Source of the DNA: JAVBLD01 sp031553705
GTDB taxonomy: Bacteria > Bacteroidota > Bacteroidia > Bacteroidales > Marinifilaceae
DNA: 64,000 bases
Reading direction: 5' to 3'
Assembly: GCA_031553705.1 (NCBI GenBank)
Contig: JAVBLD010000018.1
Span: forward strand, 1 to 64,000
The stretch's first letter is position 1; each line of letters begins with the position of its first letter. Both the position numbers and the translations under genes were made by a program. This document shows positions 36,640 to 47,102 of this stretch, in pieces. The notes below the pieces were generated by a model. It made no database searches, had not been told where the DNA came from, and saw only the letters and a program-made list of their open reading frames with translations.

Positions 36640-37752
36640 TCAATACCGGAACCGGATGACGACAATCTCCGATTTTGTACCGATCCGGTATTCCGGTCCC
36701 CAAATGCCGAGACCAGACGATACATAGTAGTGTGTACTGCTTCTTTTCTTATATCCGTAGCCTAATTCGAACATTCGCTTGACGATCAGGTTACCGGGCC
36801 AGAATTGTCCGTTATGGGTGTGCCCCGAAAGTTGCAGGTCGATATTGTTTTCTTCGGCCTCCGTGAGATTATGAGGCTGGTGGTCCAATAAGATCAAAGG
36901 CAATGTTTTATCCGTATTCCGGACCAGTTCGGCCAATGTCTTCCTGTGCCGGTCGGTTCTGTCCTGCCGGCCTATCAGATAGAAACTGCTATCAATCAAT
37001 ATACAGGAATCGATCAATAGGTTAATGCCTGAGTTACGGAGATAGTCATAAATCGCTTGCGGTTCGCCACCGTAGAACTCGTGATTCCCCGAAACGGCGT
37101 AGACGCCCAGCGGTGCACGGATGGCGGACAATTCTTCATTCATGTGTGCTTCTTTCAGTGGTTCGACTTTGCGGTCGGAAATATCGCCGGCTAGCATTAC
37201 TATATCGGGTCGCTGCGCATTGATCAGCGAAACATATTGTTGTAACCGTTTTTTTCCGATGGTTTTGCTTAGATGCATATCGCTGGCCATAACAATCTTC
37301 ATTTCCTTATTTTGTAGAGGTTTGTCGACAGTGATTTCCAGCGTGGTAATAGAAGGGTGGCTGAAGCGATAATATCCTATGACAAGCAAAAGGAAAATAA
37401 ATACAGTACCTCCCAGAGTCGCCCATATCCTGACAACATGCATTCCGGTGGGGAGGAAATGAAACAGGTAATTGCCGATACGTAAGATGTCGATGATTAA
37501 AAGAAGGAATACCAGGTAGATCATCGTTATCATCCAGGTGTATCCAATGAATGCCAGCATCTGTGCGGAGAATTCGGGGAGAGAGTCTCCCCAGAACAGG
37601 GCTGCAAATATCGATAATGCAAATACCGGAATTGAGATGCCATAAATAAGCCGGATCCAAAATGAGGCCGGTAAAATCTGCCATCCTCTGATGAATACAT
37701 ATATGTTTAAGAGGGTATATATAGCTATAATCAGGAAAAAACCGAATCTCAT
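36640..37752 (-). CDS. membrane-anchored calcineurin-like metallophosphoesterase
   Basis: 370 residues. Four N-terminal membrane helices (about 3-22, 34-52, 63-88, 108-127) are followed by a metallophosphoesterase domain: ASDMHLS with the first metal ligands near 155, AGDISD near 186, SGNHEF near 220 and SGHTHNGQFWPG near 320. This is the YkuE-like arrangement. The substrate is unknown; related proteins act on phosphodiesters at the membrane. It converges with the DUF3868-like gene. Confidence 0.9.
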   Translation of the reverse strand: MRFGFFLIIAIYTLLNIYVFIRGWQILPASFWIRLIYGISIPVFALSIFAALFWGDSLPEFSAQMLAFIGYTWMITMIYLVFLLLIIDILRIGNYLFHFLPTGMHVVRIWATLGGTVFIFLLLVIGYYRFSHPSITTLEITVDKPLQNKEMKIVMASDMHLSKTIGKKRLQQYVSLINAQRPDIVMLAGDISDRKVEPLKEAHMNEELSAIRAPLGVYAVSGNHEFYGGEPQAIYDYLRNSGINLLIDSCILIDSSFYLIGRQDRTDRHRKTLAELVRNTDKTLPLILLDHQPHNLTEAEENNIDLQLSGHTHNGQFWPGNLIVKRMFELGYGYKKRSSTHYYVSSGLGIWGPEYRIGTKSEIVVIRFRY

Positions 37753-37933
37753 ATATAAACTAGTTGAAAGTTGAATTTTCTTAGGAATGAGTGCAGCGTC
37801 AAGTATGCTTAAATATTGCCGAATGACGACAGAAAATCAAGACAGCTAAGCTGTATTAAAGTTAAAAGTTGAGAATGAATTCATTAGGAGCATCTGGATT
37901 CTCATTTTAGGGTTTATTTTTTGTAATGAGTAG

Positions 37934-37941
37934 CAAAGATA
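37934..37941 (-). promoter_or_regulatory. candidate -7 element for the metallophosphoesterase
   Basis: On the minus strand this reads TATCTTTG, 182 bases before the start. The intervening bases hold repeat-like AGTTGAAAGTTGA words and no gene. Confidence 0.3.
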
Positions 37942-38014
37942 GGAGATAAATCGGGGATTAAAAATGTTCCGGATGCTCTTTCGGTTAAAATGAAATAAAT
38001 CGGATTTTAATCCT

Positions 38015-38022
38015 TATTTTTG
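38015..38022 (+). promoter_or_regulatory. candidate -7 element for the DUF3352-like gene
   Basis: TATTTTTG matches TAnnTTTG and lies 23 bases before the ATG at 38046. Confidence 0.55.
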
Positions 38023-38045
38023 CCAGAGCTAAATAAGGATGTATT

Positions 38046-40160
38046 ATGAGAAAATGGATAGCAATTGTGTTGATTATTATTGTGTTGGTTACGGCTGGAG
38101 TGTATTTTCTGGTGTTTCATAAGTCGGACCGGTATACGGTTGTTCAGGGAATACCGGAAGATGCTGTTTTTGTTGTGGAGACAGCATCGTTTAACGGGAT
38201 ACATGAGCATTTGCGCCGTAATAAGGTATGGGCTTCCCTGAAAACATATCCTTATTTTGAAGAATATCATGCAAATATGGCTTACGTCGATTCGTTGTGC
38301 GATGCCTATCCGGCCATAAAGCGGTTGGTAATTGACCGGCCGTTTGCTATCTCTTGTCATATGCTATCTTCGACAACGTACGATTTCCTTTATGTTTGCG
38401 ATTTGGGGAAGTTAAATGTGATCAGGGTTTTTGAAAGCGCTTTGGGCAAACTGATCGAGGACGATCATATAAGGATACGTCGGAAAGGCGAGATCACAGA
38501 GTTGGTTCATGATGATATAAAAATATATTATGCAATCAAGGCAAATCTATTGTGTATTTCTCTTACCGAATCGCTTGTAAAGCGTTCGCTCGATGCAGTT
38601 GTACAGGCTCCTAAAGTCGAACGTAATATCTCCAGAGGAGATCTTACAATCGACTTCGACCACCGGAAAGTTGGGAAATGGATAAACGGCATATTGGCAA
38701 CACCATCGTCAGGCGGCGACACATCGATGTTTGACAAAACTTCGTTATTGTTGAAGGTGAGTGATAAAGGGTTACATTGCACCGGAGAGACGACTCTCAA
38801 CCGGGAACGATTTTCATTACTGAGTGCATTGAATCTAATGAACGGAGGGAATTCGACTGTAAAGAATATAGCCGGCGATAATATAGCCGGCTATGTCTCT
38901 ATCTGTTTTGATTCTTTCACGGAGTTGGAAAATATACTTATGGAGAACTATAAACTCCATGATTTGAAGACTTATCAACAGTATGAACAGAATTTGAACA
39001 AGATTAATAAGTATCTGGGATTGGATGTGATGAAATCCTTTACTTCCTGGATCGGAAATGAGATTGCTATATTGAAGCCTGCTGTGGATCGAGAGAAGGG
39101 CGTGGATCATGTTGTTTTTGCCATCCGTAGTAAAGATGTCTTAGAGGCTAAGGATCAGATGAGGTATCTTACGGAACAGATTGAACGGAAGACACCCGTT
39201 CGTTTTAAGGTGATAGAGTATAACGGGCATACTATTAATTTTCTTAGTTTAAAGGGATTCTTCAACCTGTTTTTAGGTTCGATGTTTAATAAATTGGAAC
39301 GTCCTTATTACACATTTATTGAGGATTATGTTGTTTTCAGTAATTCTCCAGCAACACTAGCAGACATGATTAAAACCTATTCTTTGGGTAATACGTTGGT
39401 TAACAACGAGAAATATAATCAGTTAATGGGACAGTTGGGTAGCCGGAATAGTGTGTACGGTTATGTCAATACGCATAATATGTATCATTATATGGACGAG
39501 TTGCTTGTTTCTGATAAACGGGTTGAGCTTGCTAAAAATAAAGGTGCTTTTTTGAGTTTTGAGACAATCGGGTTTGCTTTGGTTAATTCCGGTAGTATGT
39601 TTGAAACACAGATCATCGCCGATTATGACGTGAATGCTCCTGAGGAGTATGAGATTAAAACATTGAACAGGGAACTGGAAGATTTGGCGGATGAGATTGA
39701 GTCGGGTTACTATTTGCCGGTGATCCCCGATAGCATTGCAATAAGTACGAAAGGAAGCTATGCTTATCAGACGGACCGCCTCTTCTATTCAGGTATGTTA
39801 AGTAATGGCGATTTGATCGGTATCTGGGAAATCCGCGATAAGCAGGGAAGATTGCTTGGACAATATAGTTACAGGGAGAACAGGCCTGACGGGGAGACTC
39901 GTTTTTTCCATGAGAATGGAACCGTTATGGCTCAGATTTCTTATGATAAAGGAGAGGTCAGTAGTTATAAAGAATATTTCCCGGACGGAACATTGAAAAT
40001 GGAAATGGAATATAACAAAGGCTTACGGCATGGAGATGTTCGCTTTTACTATTCCACCGGGCATCTGTTCGGAGAGGGGAAGTACCGGAAGGGTAGACGG
40101 TCCGGTATCTGGAAATACTACAAGGTAACCGGGGAGGTAGATAAAAAAAATAAGTTTTAA
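38046..40160 (+). CDS. membrane-anchored DUF3352-like protein with C-terminal MORN-like repeats
   Basis: 704 residues. One N-terminal membrane helix (about 3-24) anchors a large extracytoplasmic part that resembles DUF3352-type proteins (PEDAVFVVETASF at the start, YVVFSNSPATLADMIKTY near 440). From about residue 575 the protein changes to MORN/YwqK-like repeats (SNGDLIGIWEIRDKQGRLLG, ENGTVMAQISYDKGE, PDGTLKMEMEYNKGLRHGDV, KGRRSGIWKYY). The combination suggests a periplasmic surface-scaffold protein. No enzyme motif is visible. It is a single gene upstream of the MATE exporter by 85 bases. Confidence 0.7.
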   Translation: MRKWIAIVLIIIVLVTAGVYFLVFHKSDRYTVVQGIPEDAVFVVETASFNGIHEHLRRNKVWASLKTYPYFEEYHANMAYVDSLCDAYPAIKRLVIDRPFAISCHMLSSTTYDFLYVCDLGKLNVIRVFESALGKLIEDDHIRIRRKGEITELVHDDIKIYYAIKANLLCISLTESLVKRSLDAVVQAPKVERNISRGDLTIDFDHRKVGKWINGILATPSSGGDTSMFDKTSLLLKVSDKGLHCTGETTLNRERFSLLSALNLMNGGNSTVKNIAGDNIAGYVSICFDSFTELENILMENYKLHDLKTYQQYEQNLNKINKYLGLDVMKSFTSWIGNEIAILKPAVDREKGVDHVVFAIRSKDVLEAKDQMRYLTEQIERKTPVRFKVIEYNGHTINFLSLKGFFNLFLGSMFNKLERPYYTFIEDYVVFSNSPATLADMIKTYSLGNTLVNNEKYNQLMGQLGSRNSVYGYVNTHNMYHYMDELLVSDKRVELAKNKGAFLSFETIGFALVNSGSMFETQIIADYDVNAPEEYEIKTLNRELEDLADEIESGYYLPVIPDSIAISTKGSYAYQTDRLFYSGMLSNGDLIGIWEIRDKQGRLLGQYSYRENRPDGETRFFHENGTVMAQISYDKGEVSSYKEYFPDGTLKMEMEYNKGLRHGDVRFYYSTGHLFGEGKYRKGRRSGIWKYYKVTGEVDKKNKF

Positions 40161-40245
40161 TAAAGAGTGAATAAAGAAGATGGAAGGTGATCTTGGAATT
40201 CTGACCACCTGTCTTAGAGTGTCTGATTTTTAGTTCCTGATTTAA

Positions 40246-41640
40246 ATGACGCCACATATATTGGAAACAAAACCGGTAGGCAAACTGCTATTACAATATT
40301 CGATTCCTGCTATCATAGGGATGACGGTGGTGTCGCTATACCATATCGTTGACAGCATATTCATCGGGCAAGGGGTCGGCCCGTTGGCCATCTCCGGGCT
40401 TGCCATCACGTTTCCGTTGATGAATCTGGTGATGGCTTTGTGTACGCTGGTAGGAGTGGGGGGAGCAACGATCAGTTCGATATATCTGGGACAGAAGGAC
40501 CAGGACAGGGTCGTCCAGACACTACACCATGTTTTGATACTTTCCGTTATAAGTGGGGTAGGTTTCGGTGCGATAGCACTGTTATTCCTGGATCCTATTC
40601 TGCTTCTCTTTGGGGCCAGTGATACGACTTTACCATATGCACGCGAGTTTATGCAAATTATTCTGTTGGGGAATCCATTTTTTTTTGTTTTTCTGGGACT
40701 GAACAATGTAATGCGTGCAACCGGCTATCCGAAAAAGGCGATGATATCCTCATTGTTGACGGTCGGAATAAATATAGCATTGGCTCCTGTTTTTATTTTC
40801 GGGTTTAAATGGGGAATCCGGGGTGCAGCCATTGCTACTATCATTGCACAGTTTACCGGGATGATATGGGTGCTTGTCCATTTTTTGAATAAGAATAGTC
40901 TTGTACGCTTTCAGTCCGGTTTTTTCCGGTTGAATGGAAGTATTGTCAGGCACATTCTGGGTATAGGTATGTCGCCTTTCCTGATCAATGCATGTAGTTG
41001 TGTTGTGGTTGTTTTTGTGAATAACAGCTTCAGGAACTATGGGGGTGACCTGACTATCGGCGCTTATGGTATTGTAAACCGGGTATTAATGCTTTTTGTT
41101 ATGATTGTGCTCGGACTTAATCAGGGTATGCAGCCGATAATCGGTTATAATTACGGTGCCGGACGCTGGGACCGTGTGAAGAGTACCTTCAGATGTGCGG
41201 TTATTACCGGAGGGGTGGTTATGACTTTCGGTTTTCTGGTGTGCGAGATCTTTCCACAAACGATTGTTGCGATGTTTACCGATGATGAAGTGTTGAAAGG
41301 TTTGGCAAAGAACGGATTGCAAATCACATGCCTGATGTCCGCATTGGTGGGTTGTCAGATTGTAATCTCTAATTTTTTTCAGTCGTTGGGTAAGGCTAGG
41401 ATTTCGATTTTTCTCTCCCTTTCCCGTCAATTGCTGTTTTTGATCCCTTTGCTTATTTTTCTGCCCCGCCATTTCGGAGTAGATGGAGTGTGGTATAGCA
41501 TGCCGCTTTCCGATCTGATTGCATTTGTTGTTTCGATTGTTACCTTGAGCTGGTATTTCAATAAGGTTTCGCTACGGGAGACAGCGGAGGCCCGTTTCAC
41601 TTGCAATGACAATAATTTGCTGGAAACCCCGGGGAGATGA
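40246..41640 (+). CDS. MATE-family multidrug efflux transporter
   Basis: 464 residues with about 12 membrane helices in two homologous halves. The N-terminal half contains KLLLQYSIPAIIGMTVVSLYHIVDSIFIGQ and the second half GLNQGMQPIIGYNYGA, both typical of the NorM/DinF-related MATE group. It should export cationic compounds in exchange for Na+ or H+. It is convergent with the histidine kinase. Confidence 0.92.
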   Translation: MTPHILETKPVGKLLLQYSIPAIIGMTVVSLYHIVDSIFIGQGVGPLAISGLAITFPLMNLVMALCTLVGVGGATISSIYLGQKDQDRVVQTLHHVLILSVISGVGFGAIALLFLDPILLLFGASDTTLPYAREFMQIILLGNPFFFVFLGLNNVMRATGYPKKAMISSLLTVGINIALAPVFIFGFKWGIRGAAIATIIAQFTGMIWVLVHFLNKNSLVRFQSGFFRLNGSIVRHILGIGMSPFLINACSCVVVVFVNNSFRNYGGDLTIGAYGIVNRVLMLFVMIVLGLNQGMQPIIGYNYGAGRWDRVKSTFRCAVITGGVVMTFGFLVCEIFPQTIVAMFTDDEVLKGLAKNGLQITCLMSALVGCQIVISNFFQSLGKARISIFLSLSRQLLFLIPLLIFLPRHFGVDGVWYSMPLSDLIAFVVSIVTLSWYFNKVSLRETAEARFTCNDNNLLETPGR

Positions 41641-41690
41641 CAGAGTGCGGACATGATACACAGGAAAAGTGTTTCCTAGGTGACCCTTAT

Positions 41691-44600
41691 TTAGTTCAGG
41701 TATTTCTTTACGATTTCTTTTAATATATGCGGTGTGATCGGTTTGGCAATATATTCGTTGCACCCGGCTTCGAATGCTTTCTCCCGGTCGCTGTCGAAGG
41801 CAAGAGCCGTTAGAGCGATGATCGGAATGTCAGGATTTGTTTCCCGGATATGGCGGGTAGCGGTAAAGCCGTCTATCTCTGGCATTTTGAGATCCATCAG
41901 GATCATATTCGGTGAAACAGTGTCATATAATCGAATCGTTTCTTTTCCATCATACGCCCGGACAATATCATATTCTTTTTTAAGCATAGTGGATACTAAG
42001 ATATAGTTACTGTCGGCATCTTCCGCCACCAGTATAATCGGCTTTGGTTTGCCATATAATGACTGGGTGGACTCTTCATTTTCGTCTCCATCTACCGGCA
42101 GGTATGGAATAGTAAACCAGAAACGCGAACCGATCTCTTTATCGGAGGTTACGCCGATTTTTCCCTTCATCTGTTCCACAATGCTTTTGCATATCGAAAG
42201 CCCTAATCCGGTACCGTTTATGAAACTATTGAGCTTAACAAACCGGTCGAATATTTTATCCGCCTGTTCCTGAGAGATGCCTATGCCGGTATCCCTGACG
42301 TAAAATTCTATTTCTTTTCCGAATACGTTATATCCTAGATTAATATTTCCGACTAACGTGAATTTCAATGCATTATTGATGAAGTTGGTAATCACCTGCA
42401 TCAAACGATTCCGGTCGCTGTATATGCAACAATGCGGGAGTTGGTTTTCAAATCTGATTTTAACTTCGTTTGTCGCTTTCATACTCATCGTGCGGACAAT
42501 CTCGCTGCACAATAGATTGATATCAACTTTATTATAGATGATTTCAAATGTGCCGGCCTCGATCTTCGATAAGTCCAGAATATCGGAAATCAATTGTAAT
42601 AATAGTTCGTTATTTTCCTGAATAATCGAGATATATTGTATTTTCTCGTCATAATCTTCCGTATCGATCAGCAGATTAGAGAAACCGACAATCGCATTCA
42701 GCGGAGTTCTGATTTCATGACTCATGTTGGCCAGGAAAGCGGATTTCAGTTTGTCTAATGTTTCGGCTTTGTTTTTTGCCTCGATCAGTTTTGTTTCGAT
42801 CAGTTTTAATTCGGAAATATCGAAATTGACACCGATAATATCGATGATATTATTTTCCGGATCAAACTCTTTGACCGTAACATTGCAGAGAATCCATTTC
42901 CAACCTCCTTCGGGTGTTTTTACCCGGATTTCTTCTTTGAGATTTCTCACCTTGCCATGATGTACGGCTTTAAAGAAATCTTTCAATTTATCTACATCAT
43001 CCGGATGGGCATGTTGGTATACGCCGATGATATCAGATAACGGAGTATCTTCCGACTCTCCCCAGTTGCGGTACCATTGCCAGATGGCAAAGCCTTTTTT
43101 AGTCAGCGGGTTCCATTTAAAGTAGCCGATCTTTGCAAATCCGGCGATCACAGAGAAGAAGCTCTCAAAATCTCTTACCTTTGTGCAGGTGGATGAGGTC
43201 TCCGTATTGTCAACAATGATTACCAGATAATTTTTCAGTTCATTGTTCGAATCGAATAATGGATTGATTTTAATTACTAAATCCTTGGGCTCTTTGTTTT
43301 CCAGTAGGCGGTCGGAAGAGTCGCTCGGATCGTGTTTGATAATGAAATCAACACATTTACGATCCTTGATCAGCTCTATTACATGTGCCGGAATGCTGGG
43401 ATGTTCAAAAAGATTGAACGGCTTACATTTTTTGTTCAGCTCCCCGGATATCTCAATGTCCTTGTCGTTTATATCGCAGAGGTTCCCGTTTTTATCATAT
43501 ACCTCAATACCTACCGGTATATTTTTGTAAATATTTTGTAATATCTTTTCGCTCTCATCCAGCGACTGGTGCATTTGAATCGATTCCGAGATATCGGTGA
43601 ATAGACAGATGATTTCCTCCTTCTCCGGAGAATAGAGCATAAAGTGACAATATGTTCCGGCAAGTTTATCATTATGCTCCTGGTATCTGTTTTCTTCCAG
43701 CACCAGGGTCATATATTGCAGCTGTTTTTCGATAAAATCGGGATCTATTCCTGCTTCGTAGGCTGTTTTACCTATAAAATTGCTTGGCGGACGCCCAACG
43801 ATTTTTTCAAATGCCGGATTGACCTCTTCGAAGCGGTAGTTGACGATCTTTTTTGCATCGTTGCGCAGCATTTTTAACCGTGCATATCCTAACGGCATGT
43901 GAAAGTAGAGGTTCCTGAAATATTCCTGTTCCGTACGGGCTTGGTTTTCAGATTTACGCAATTCGATACAGATGCTGATAATATTACCTAATGCGGCAAG
44001 CCATTGATAATCATTATCGTTCCATTTCCGGTTCGTATTTATCAGGTCAATCCCCAAATATCCCCAGACACGGTCCCATGTGATCATCGGAACGGCCATG
44101 ATGGATTTGATATCCTGTTCTTCCAGCATCTGTTTTTCATAAGCAGCCTCGGGAGGGAGCTCATCCAGACTGGATAGGATGATCGGGGAGTAGTTTAAAA
44201 GTTGATGGGTCCACCAGCAAGTGTCGACCGTTGATACATTTTGCAATTGCTCCTGCTTCGAAGAGACGCCTTCGGCAGTGACTTCGAACGTGCAACTCTG
44301 CAATGTATACTTTTTATCGTATTCAAAAATGTACACCCTGCTTCCGGCAAATTGTTCGCGTACCTCATGCAGAATTTTATGAATGACATTCGAAATATCT
44401 TCGGTCTTCAGAAACGAAAGCAAAGACTTGGAGATGCTATTCTGCTGATAAAGCAGATTGTTGACTTGCTGAGACTGAGGACAGGTCAACAACGTCTGTT
44501 CCATGATACATTGGATAAAACCCAAAGCGGATGGATATCCTTTGTTGTCTGTTTCTTTTAATCCGAATTTAACCAGTATCCATGTTTCACCGAGCCTGGT

Positions 44601-44861
44601 CCGAACCGGAAAGTGCTGCTCATAGACCTCTTCCCCCAATCGTATATCAAAATCACGGATGATACGTGCCCGGCAATCCTCCCTGACAAGGTAGAAAAAA
44701 TCTTTAAATGGTATGATATTCGTTTTGAGATCGAATAAATCGATTATAAAATCGGAGCAAATGAGAACATTTGTGTGAAAATCAGCTCTCCACCATCCGA
44801 AACGAGCCATCACAAGCAGCTCTTTCAGCCTACTAAATTCGATTTTACAGTTCTCATTCAT
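41691..44861 (-). CDS. hybrid sensor histidine kinase with PAS and GAF domains
   Basis: 1056 residues and no membrane helices, so cytoplasmic. The order is an N-terminal PAS-like part (1-120), a GAF domain (about 150-305, ending GYLGIDLINTNRKW), two to three PAS domains (about 310-670), a kinase core with the phospho-acceptor His715 in SHEIRTPLNAI, N box NALKFT, DTGIGI and GTGLGL, and a C-terminal receiver with Asp990 in LMDLKMPE. The signal is unknown. No cognate DNA-binding regulator lies beside it, so it is an orphan hybrid kinase. Confidence 0.93.
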   Translation of the reverse strand: MNENCKIEFSRLKELLVMARFGWWRADFHTNVLICSDFIIDLFDLKTNIIPFKDFFYLVREDCRARIIRDFDIRLGEEVYEQHFPVRTRLGETWILVKFGLKETDNKGYPSALGFIQCIMEQTLLTCPQSQQVNNLLYQQNSISKSLLSFLKTEDISNVIHKILHEVREQFAGSRVYIFEYDKKYTLQSCTFEVTAEGVSSKQEQLQNVSTVDTCWWTHQLLNYSPIILSSLDELPPEAAYEKQMLEEQDIKSIMAVPMITWDRVWGYLGIDLINTNRKWNDNDYQWLAALGNIISICIELRKSENQARTEQEYFRNLYFHMPLGYARLKMLRNDAKKIVNYRFEEVNPAFEKIVGRPPSNFIGKTAYEAGIDPDFIEKQLQYMTLVLEENRYQEHNDKLAGTYCHFMLYSPEKEEIICLFTDISESIQMHQSLDESEKILQNIYKNIPVGIEVYDKNGNLCDINDKDIEISGELNKKCKPFNLFEHPSIPAHVIELIKDRKCVDFIIKHDPSDSSDRLLENKEPKDLVIKINPLFDSNNELKNYLVIIVDNTETSSTCTKVRDFESFFSVIAGFAKIGYFKWNPLTKKGFAIWQWYRNWGESEDTPLSDIIGVYQHAHPDDVDKLKDFFKAVHHGKVRNLKEEIRVKTPEGGWKWILCNVTVKEFDPENNIIDIIGVNFDISELKLIETKLIEAKNKAETLDKLKSAFLANMSHEIRTPLNAIVGFSNLLIDTEDYDEKIQYISIIQENNELLLQLISDILDLSKIEAGTFEIIYNKVDINLLCSEIVRTMSMKATNEVKIRFENQLPHCCIYSDRNRLMQVITNFINNALKFTLVGNINLGYNVFGKEIEFYVRDTGIGISQEQADKIFDRFVKLNSFINGTGLGLSICKSIVEQMKGKIGVTSDKEIGSRFWFTIPYLPVDGDENEESTQSLYGKPKPIILVAEDADSNYILVSTMLKKEYDIVRAYDGKETIRLYDTVSPNMILMDLKMPEIDGFTATRHIRETNPDIPIIALTALAFDSDREKAFEAGCNEYIAKPITPHILKEIVKKYLN

Positions 44862-45244
44862 AAAAATAACGCACTAGACATAGGTACCTTGCGGCTGCGA
44901 AGATAATCAATATTTATTTAGTAATACATTTTTCCGTCGTTATTTTTAAGAAGATTAAGGATATAATGATTAAATAAGCTATTTTAGTCGTTTATGGAAA
45001 GTTTTTTAAATATTTCTAAAGAGTAAGTGGGATGTAATATTAGTGTAACAATATATATTATTTTGTTTTATTTTAATCGTCATCTTCTAGAAACGGCTTT
45101 CTCAGGTTTCGTTTATCTACGTTCTCCGTTTAAAATATTTTGTATGTTTTGTCAAAACTTATCTGTAAATTTACGTATCATTATAGGATGTCGATAAACC
45201 CGGATCTGTAATAATACGATATAATCACTTAAAAGAATAAGTAT
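44862..45244. other. AT-rich divergent intergenic region
   Basis: 383 bases between the divergent histidine kinase and superoxide dismutase genes. No gene is supported. It must hold both promoters, but no TAnnTTTG match with good spacing was found; TAAATTTA at 45166-45173 is the nearest on the plus side. Confidence 0.4.
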
Positions 45245-45949
45245 ATGATACGGATGAAATTTTTTATTTGGAGACCTGTCCTTTTTTCGTTTGTGTATAT
45301 TATGGCAATTTCCTCCCTGTCTGCCCAGTCGACAGTGACAAAAGATTCGAAAGACAGTAAGACGGAAGTGAAGCAATTCAGATTACCGCCGTTGCCATAT
45401 GCTCAGAATGCTTTGGAACCGGTTATCAGCGATAGTACGATTTATTATCATTATGGTAAACATTTGCATGGATATATTAATAACCTGAATAACCTGATTG
45501 TAGGAACTTCTTTTGAAAATATCGATCTCGAAAAGATTGTGAAAGAATCGAGAGGTGCTATTTTTAATAATGCGGCGCAAGTGTGGAATCATCAAATTTA
45601 TTTCAATACTTTTTCTCCGAAAGCCAAACAAAAACCTACCGGAAACTTGCTGGCAGCATTAGAGAAGCAGTGGGGATCGTTTGATAACTTTAAAAAGGAG
45701 TTTTCCGGGGCTGCCAATTCTATTTTTGGTTCCGGTTGGGCATGGCTGGCCAAAGATAAGTCGGGCAAACTTCTGATATTAAAAGAGAGCAATGCCGGAA
45801 ATCCATTAACCTACGGTTATACAGCCCTTTTAGGAATAGATGTATGGGAACACTCCTATTATCTGGACTACCGGAACAGAAGGGCGGACCATATCGATCA
45901 ACTTTGGAAAATTATTGACTGGACTGTTGTGGAATCACGCTATAAATAG
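45245..45949 (+). CDS. exported Fe-type superoxide dismutase
   Basis: 234 residues. The mature enzyme begins about residue 44 (FRLPPLPYAQNALEP) and is preceded by an N-terminal signal-like segment (WRPVLFSFVYIMAISSLSAQ) plus a Lys/Asp/Ser linker, so it is probably periplasmic or lipid-free exported. Metal ligands are His73, His116, Asp199 and His203. Gln112 in NAAQVWNH and the absence of the Mn-type Gln near the second domain indicate an iron or cambialistic enzyme. It removes superoxide outside the cytoplasm. Exported forms are unusual in Bacteroidales, whose SOD is normally cytoplasmic. Confidence 0.92.
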   Translation: MIRMKFFIWRPVLFSFVYIMAISSLSAQSTVTKDSKDSKTEVKQFRLPPLPYAQNALEPVISDSTIYYHYGKHLHGYINNLNNLIVGTSFENIDLEKIVKESRGAIFNNAAQVWNHQIYFNTFSPKAKQKPTGNLLAALEKQWGSFDNFKKEFSGAANSIFGSGWAWLAKDKSGKLLILKESNAGNPLTYGYTALLGIDVWEHSYYLDYRNRRADHIDQLWKIIDWTVVESRYK

Positions 45950-45974
45950 CAGAAATCCGTGTCCATCTTATTAT

Positions 45975-47102
45975 TTACATTAGTTGGGATACAATTTTCT
46001 GGCAAGCATTTCCATTGCCATAAGGATTATGCGCCTTGGTCATTTGGTTGTAGACCGTTTGATCCTTCAGTAATTGATGCACATGTTTCACAATAGCCTG
46101 GGGATCGGTACCCAATAGCTTTACCGTTCCTGCCGTGACAGCCTCAGGGCGTTCGGTGGTATTGCGCATAACCAATACAGGTTTTCCCAAAGAGGGAGCC
46201 TCTTCCTGTATTCCGCCGCTATCCGTTAATATCAGGCAACAATGTTGCATCAGGTAGATAAACGGCAGATAATCCAAAGGTGCGATCAGATGTATATTTT
46301 TTACTTCGGATAATAGCTCATATACTGGTTTCTGTACATTCGGATTAAGGTGAACCGGATAGACAATGTCCATATCAGGATAAGCCAGAGCAATCTCTTT
46401 CAATGCCATACAGATATGCCGGAATCCGTCGCCGAAATTCTCCCGCCGGTGGCCGGTGACCAGGATATAAGGGCGGTTGCCTATCACATAGCCGCTCGTT
46501 GAGAGGGTCTGTTTTACTTTTTTCTTTATTTCCTGATTAGAGCTGATCATTTCGACCGCCATAAACAGGGCATCGATAACCGTATTGCCTGTTACGAAAA
46601 TTTTTTCTTCCGGGGTTCCTTCATGCAACAGGTTTTGCCGGGCTTGTTCCGTTGGGGCGAAATAGTAATCACAGAGCCGGTCCGCTACCTGTCGGTTCAT
46701 CTCTTCCGGCCACGGGGAATCCAGGCAATATGTTCTTAAACCGGCTTCGACATGGCCGATTTTTATATGTTGATAAAAGGCTGCCAGGCCTGCGGCCATT
46801 GATGTAGTGGTATCGCCATGGATCAAAACGATATCCGGCGAATACTCTTTTAACACCGGGCGCGTTCCTAACAATACTTTTGAGGTGATATCATACAAAT
46901 CCTGGTTAGGGGCCATAATATTCAGGTCGTAATTGGGCCGGATGTCAAAAATGGCTAAAACCTGGTCGAGCATCTGCCGATGTTGTCCGGTGACGCATAC
47001 TTTAACATCAAATATCTCAGGGTATTTCTGAAATTCTTTTACCAGAGGAGCCATTTTAATCGCCTCAGGACGTGTACCGAAAACAAGCAGAATCTTTTTC
47101 AT
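45975..47102 (-). CDS. wecB: UDP-N-acetylglucosamine 2-epimerase (non-hydrolysing)
   Basis: 375 residues, typical length. It interconverts UDP-GlcNAc and UDP-ManNAc for capsule, O-antigen or other surface glycans. Seen: FGTRPEAIKMAPLV (8-21), GDTTTS, HVEAGLRT, TGHRRENFG and DSGGIQEEAPSLGKP, the conserved catalytic and UDP-binding stretches. The start codon lies inside the end of gph, an overlap of 38 bases. No other nucleotide-sugar genes are nearby. Confidence 0.95.
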   Translation of the reverse strand: MKKILLVFGTRPEAIKMAPLVKEFQKYPEIFDVKVCVTGQHRQMLDQVLAIFDIRPNYDLNIMAPNQDLYDITSKVLLGTRPVLKEYSPDIVLIHGDTTTSMAAGLAAFYQHIKIGHVEAGLRTYCLDSPWPEEMNRQVADRLCDYYFAPTEQARQNLLHEGTPEEKIFVTGNTVIDALFMAVEMISSNQEIKKKVKQTLSTSGYVIGNRPYILVTGHRRENFGDGFRHICMALKEIALAYPDMDIVYPVHLNPNVQKPVYELLSEVKNIHLIAPLDYLPFIYLMQHCCLILTDSGGIQEEAPSLGKPVLVMRNTTERPEAVTAGTVKLLGTDPQAIVKHVHQLLKDQTVYNQMTKAHNPYGNGNACQKIVSQLM

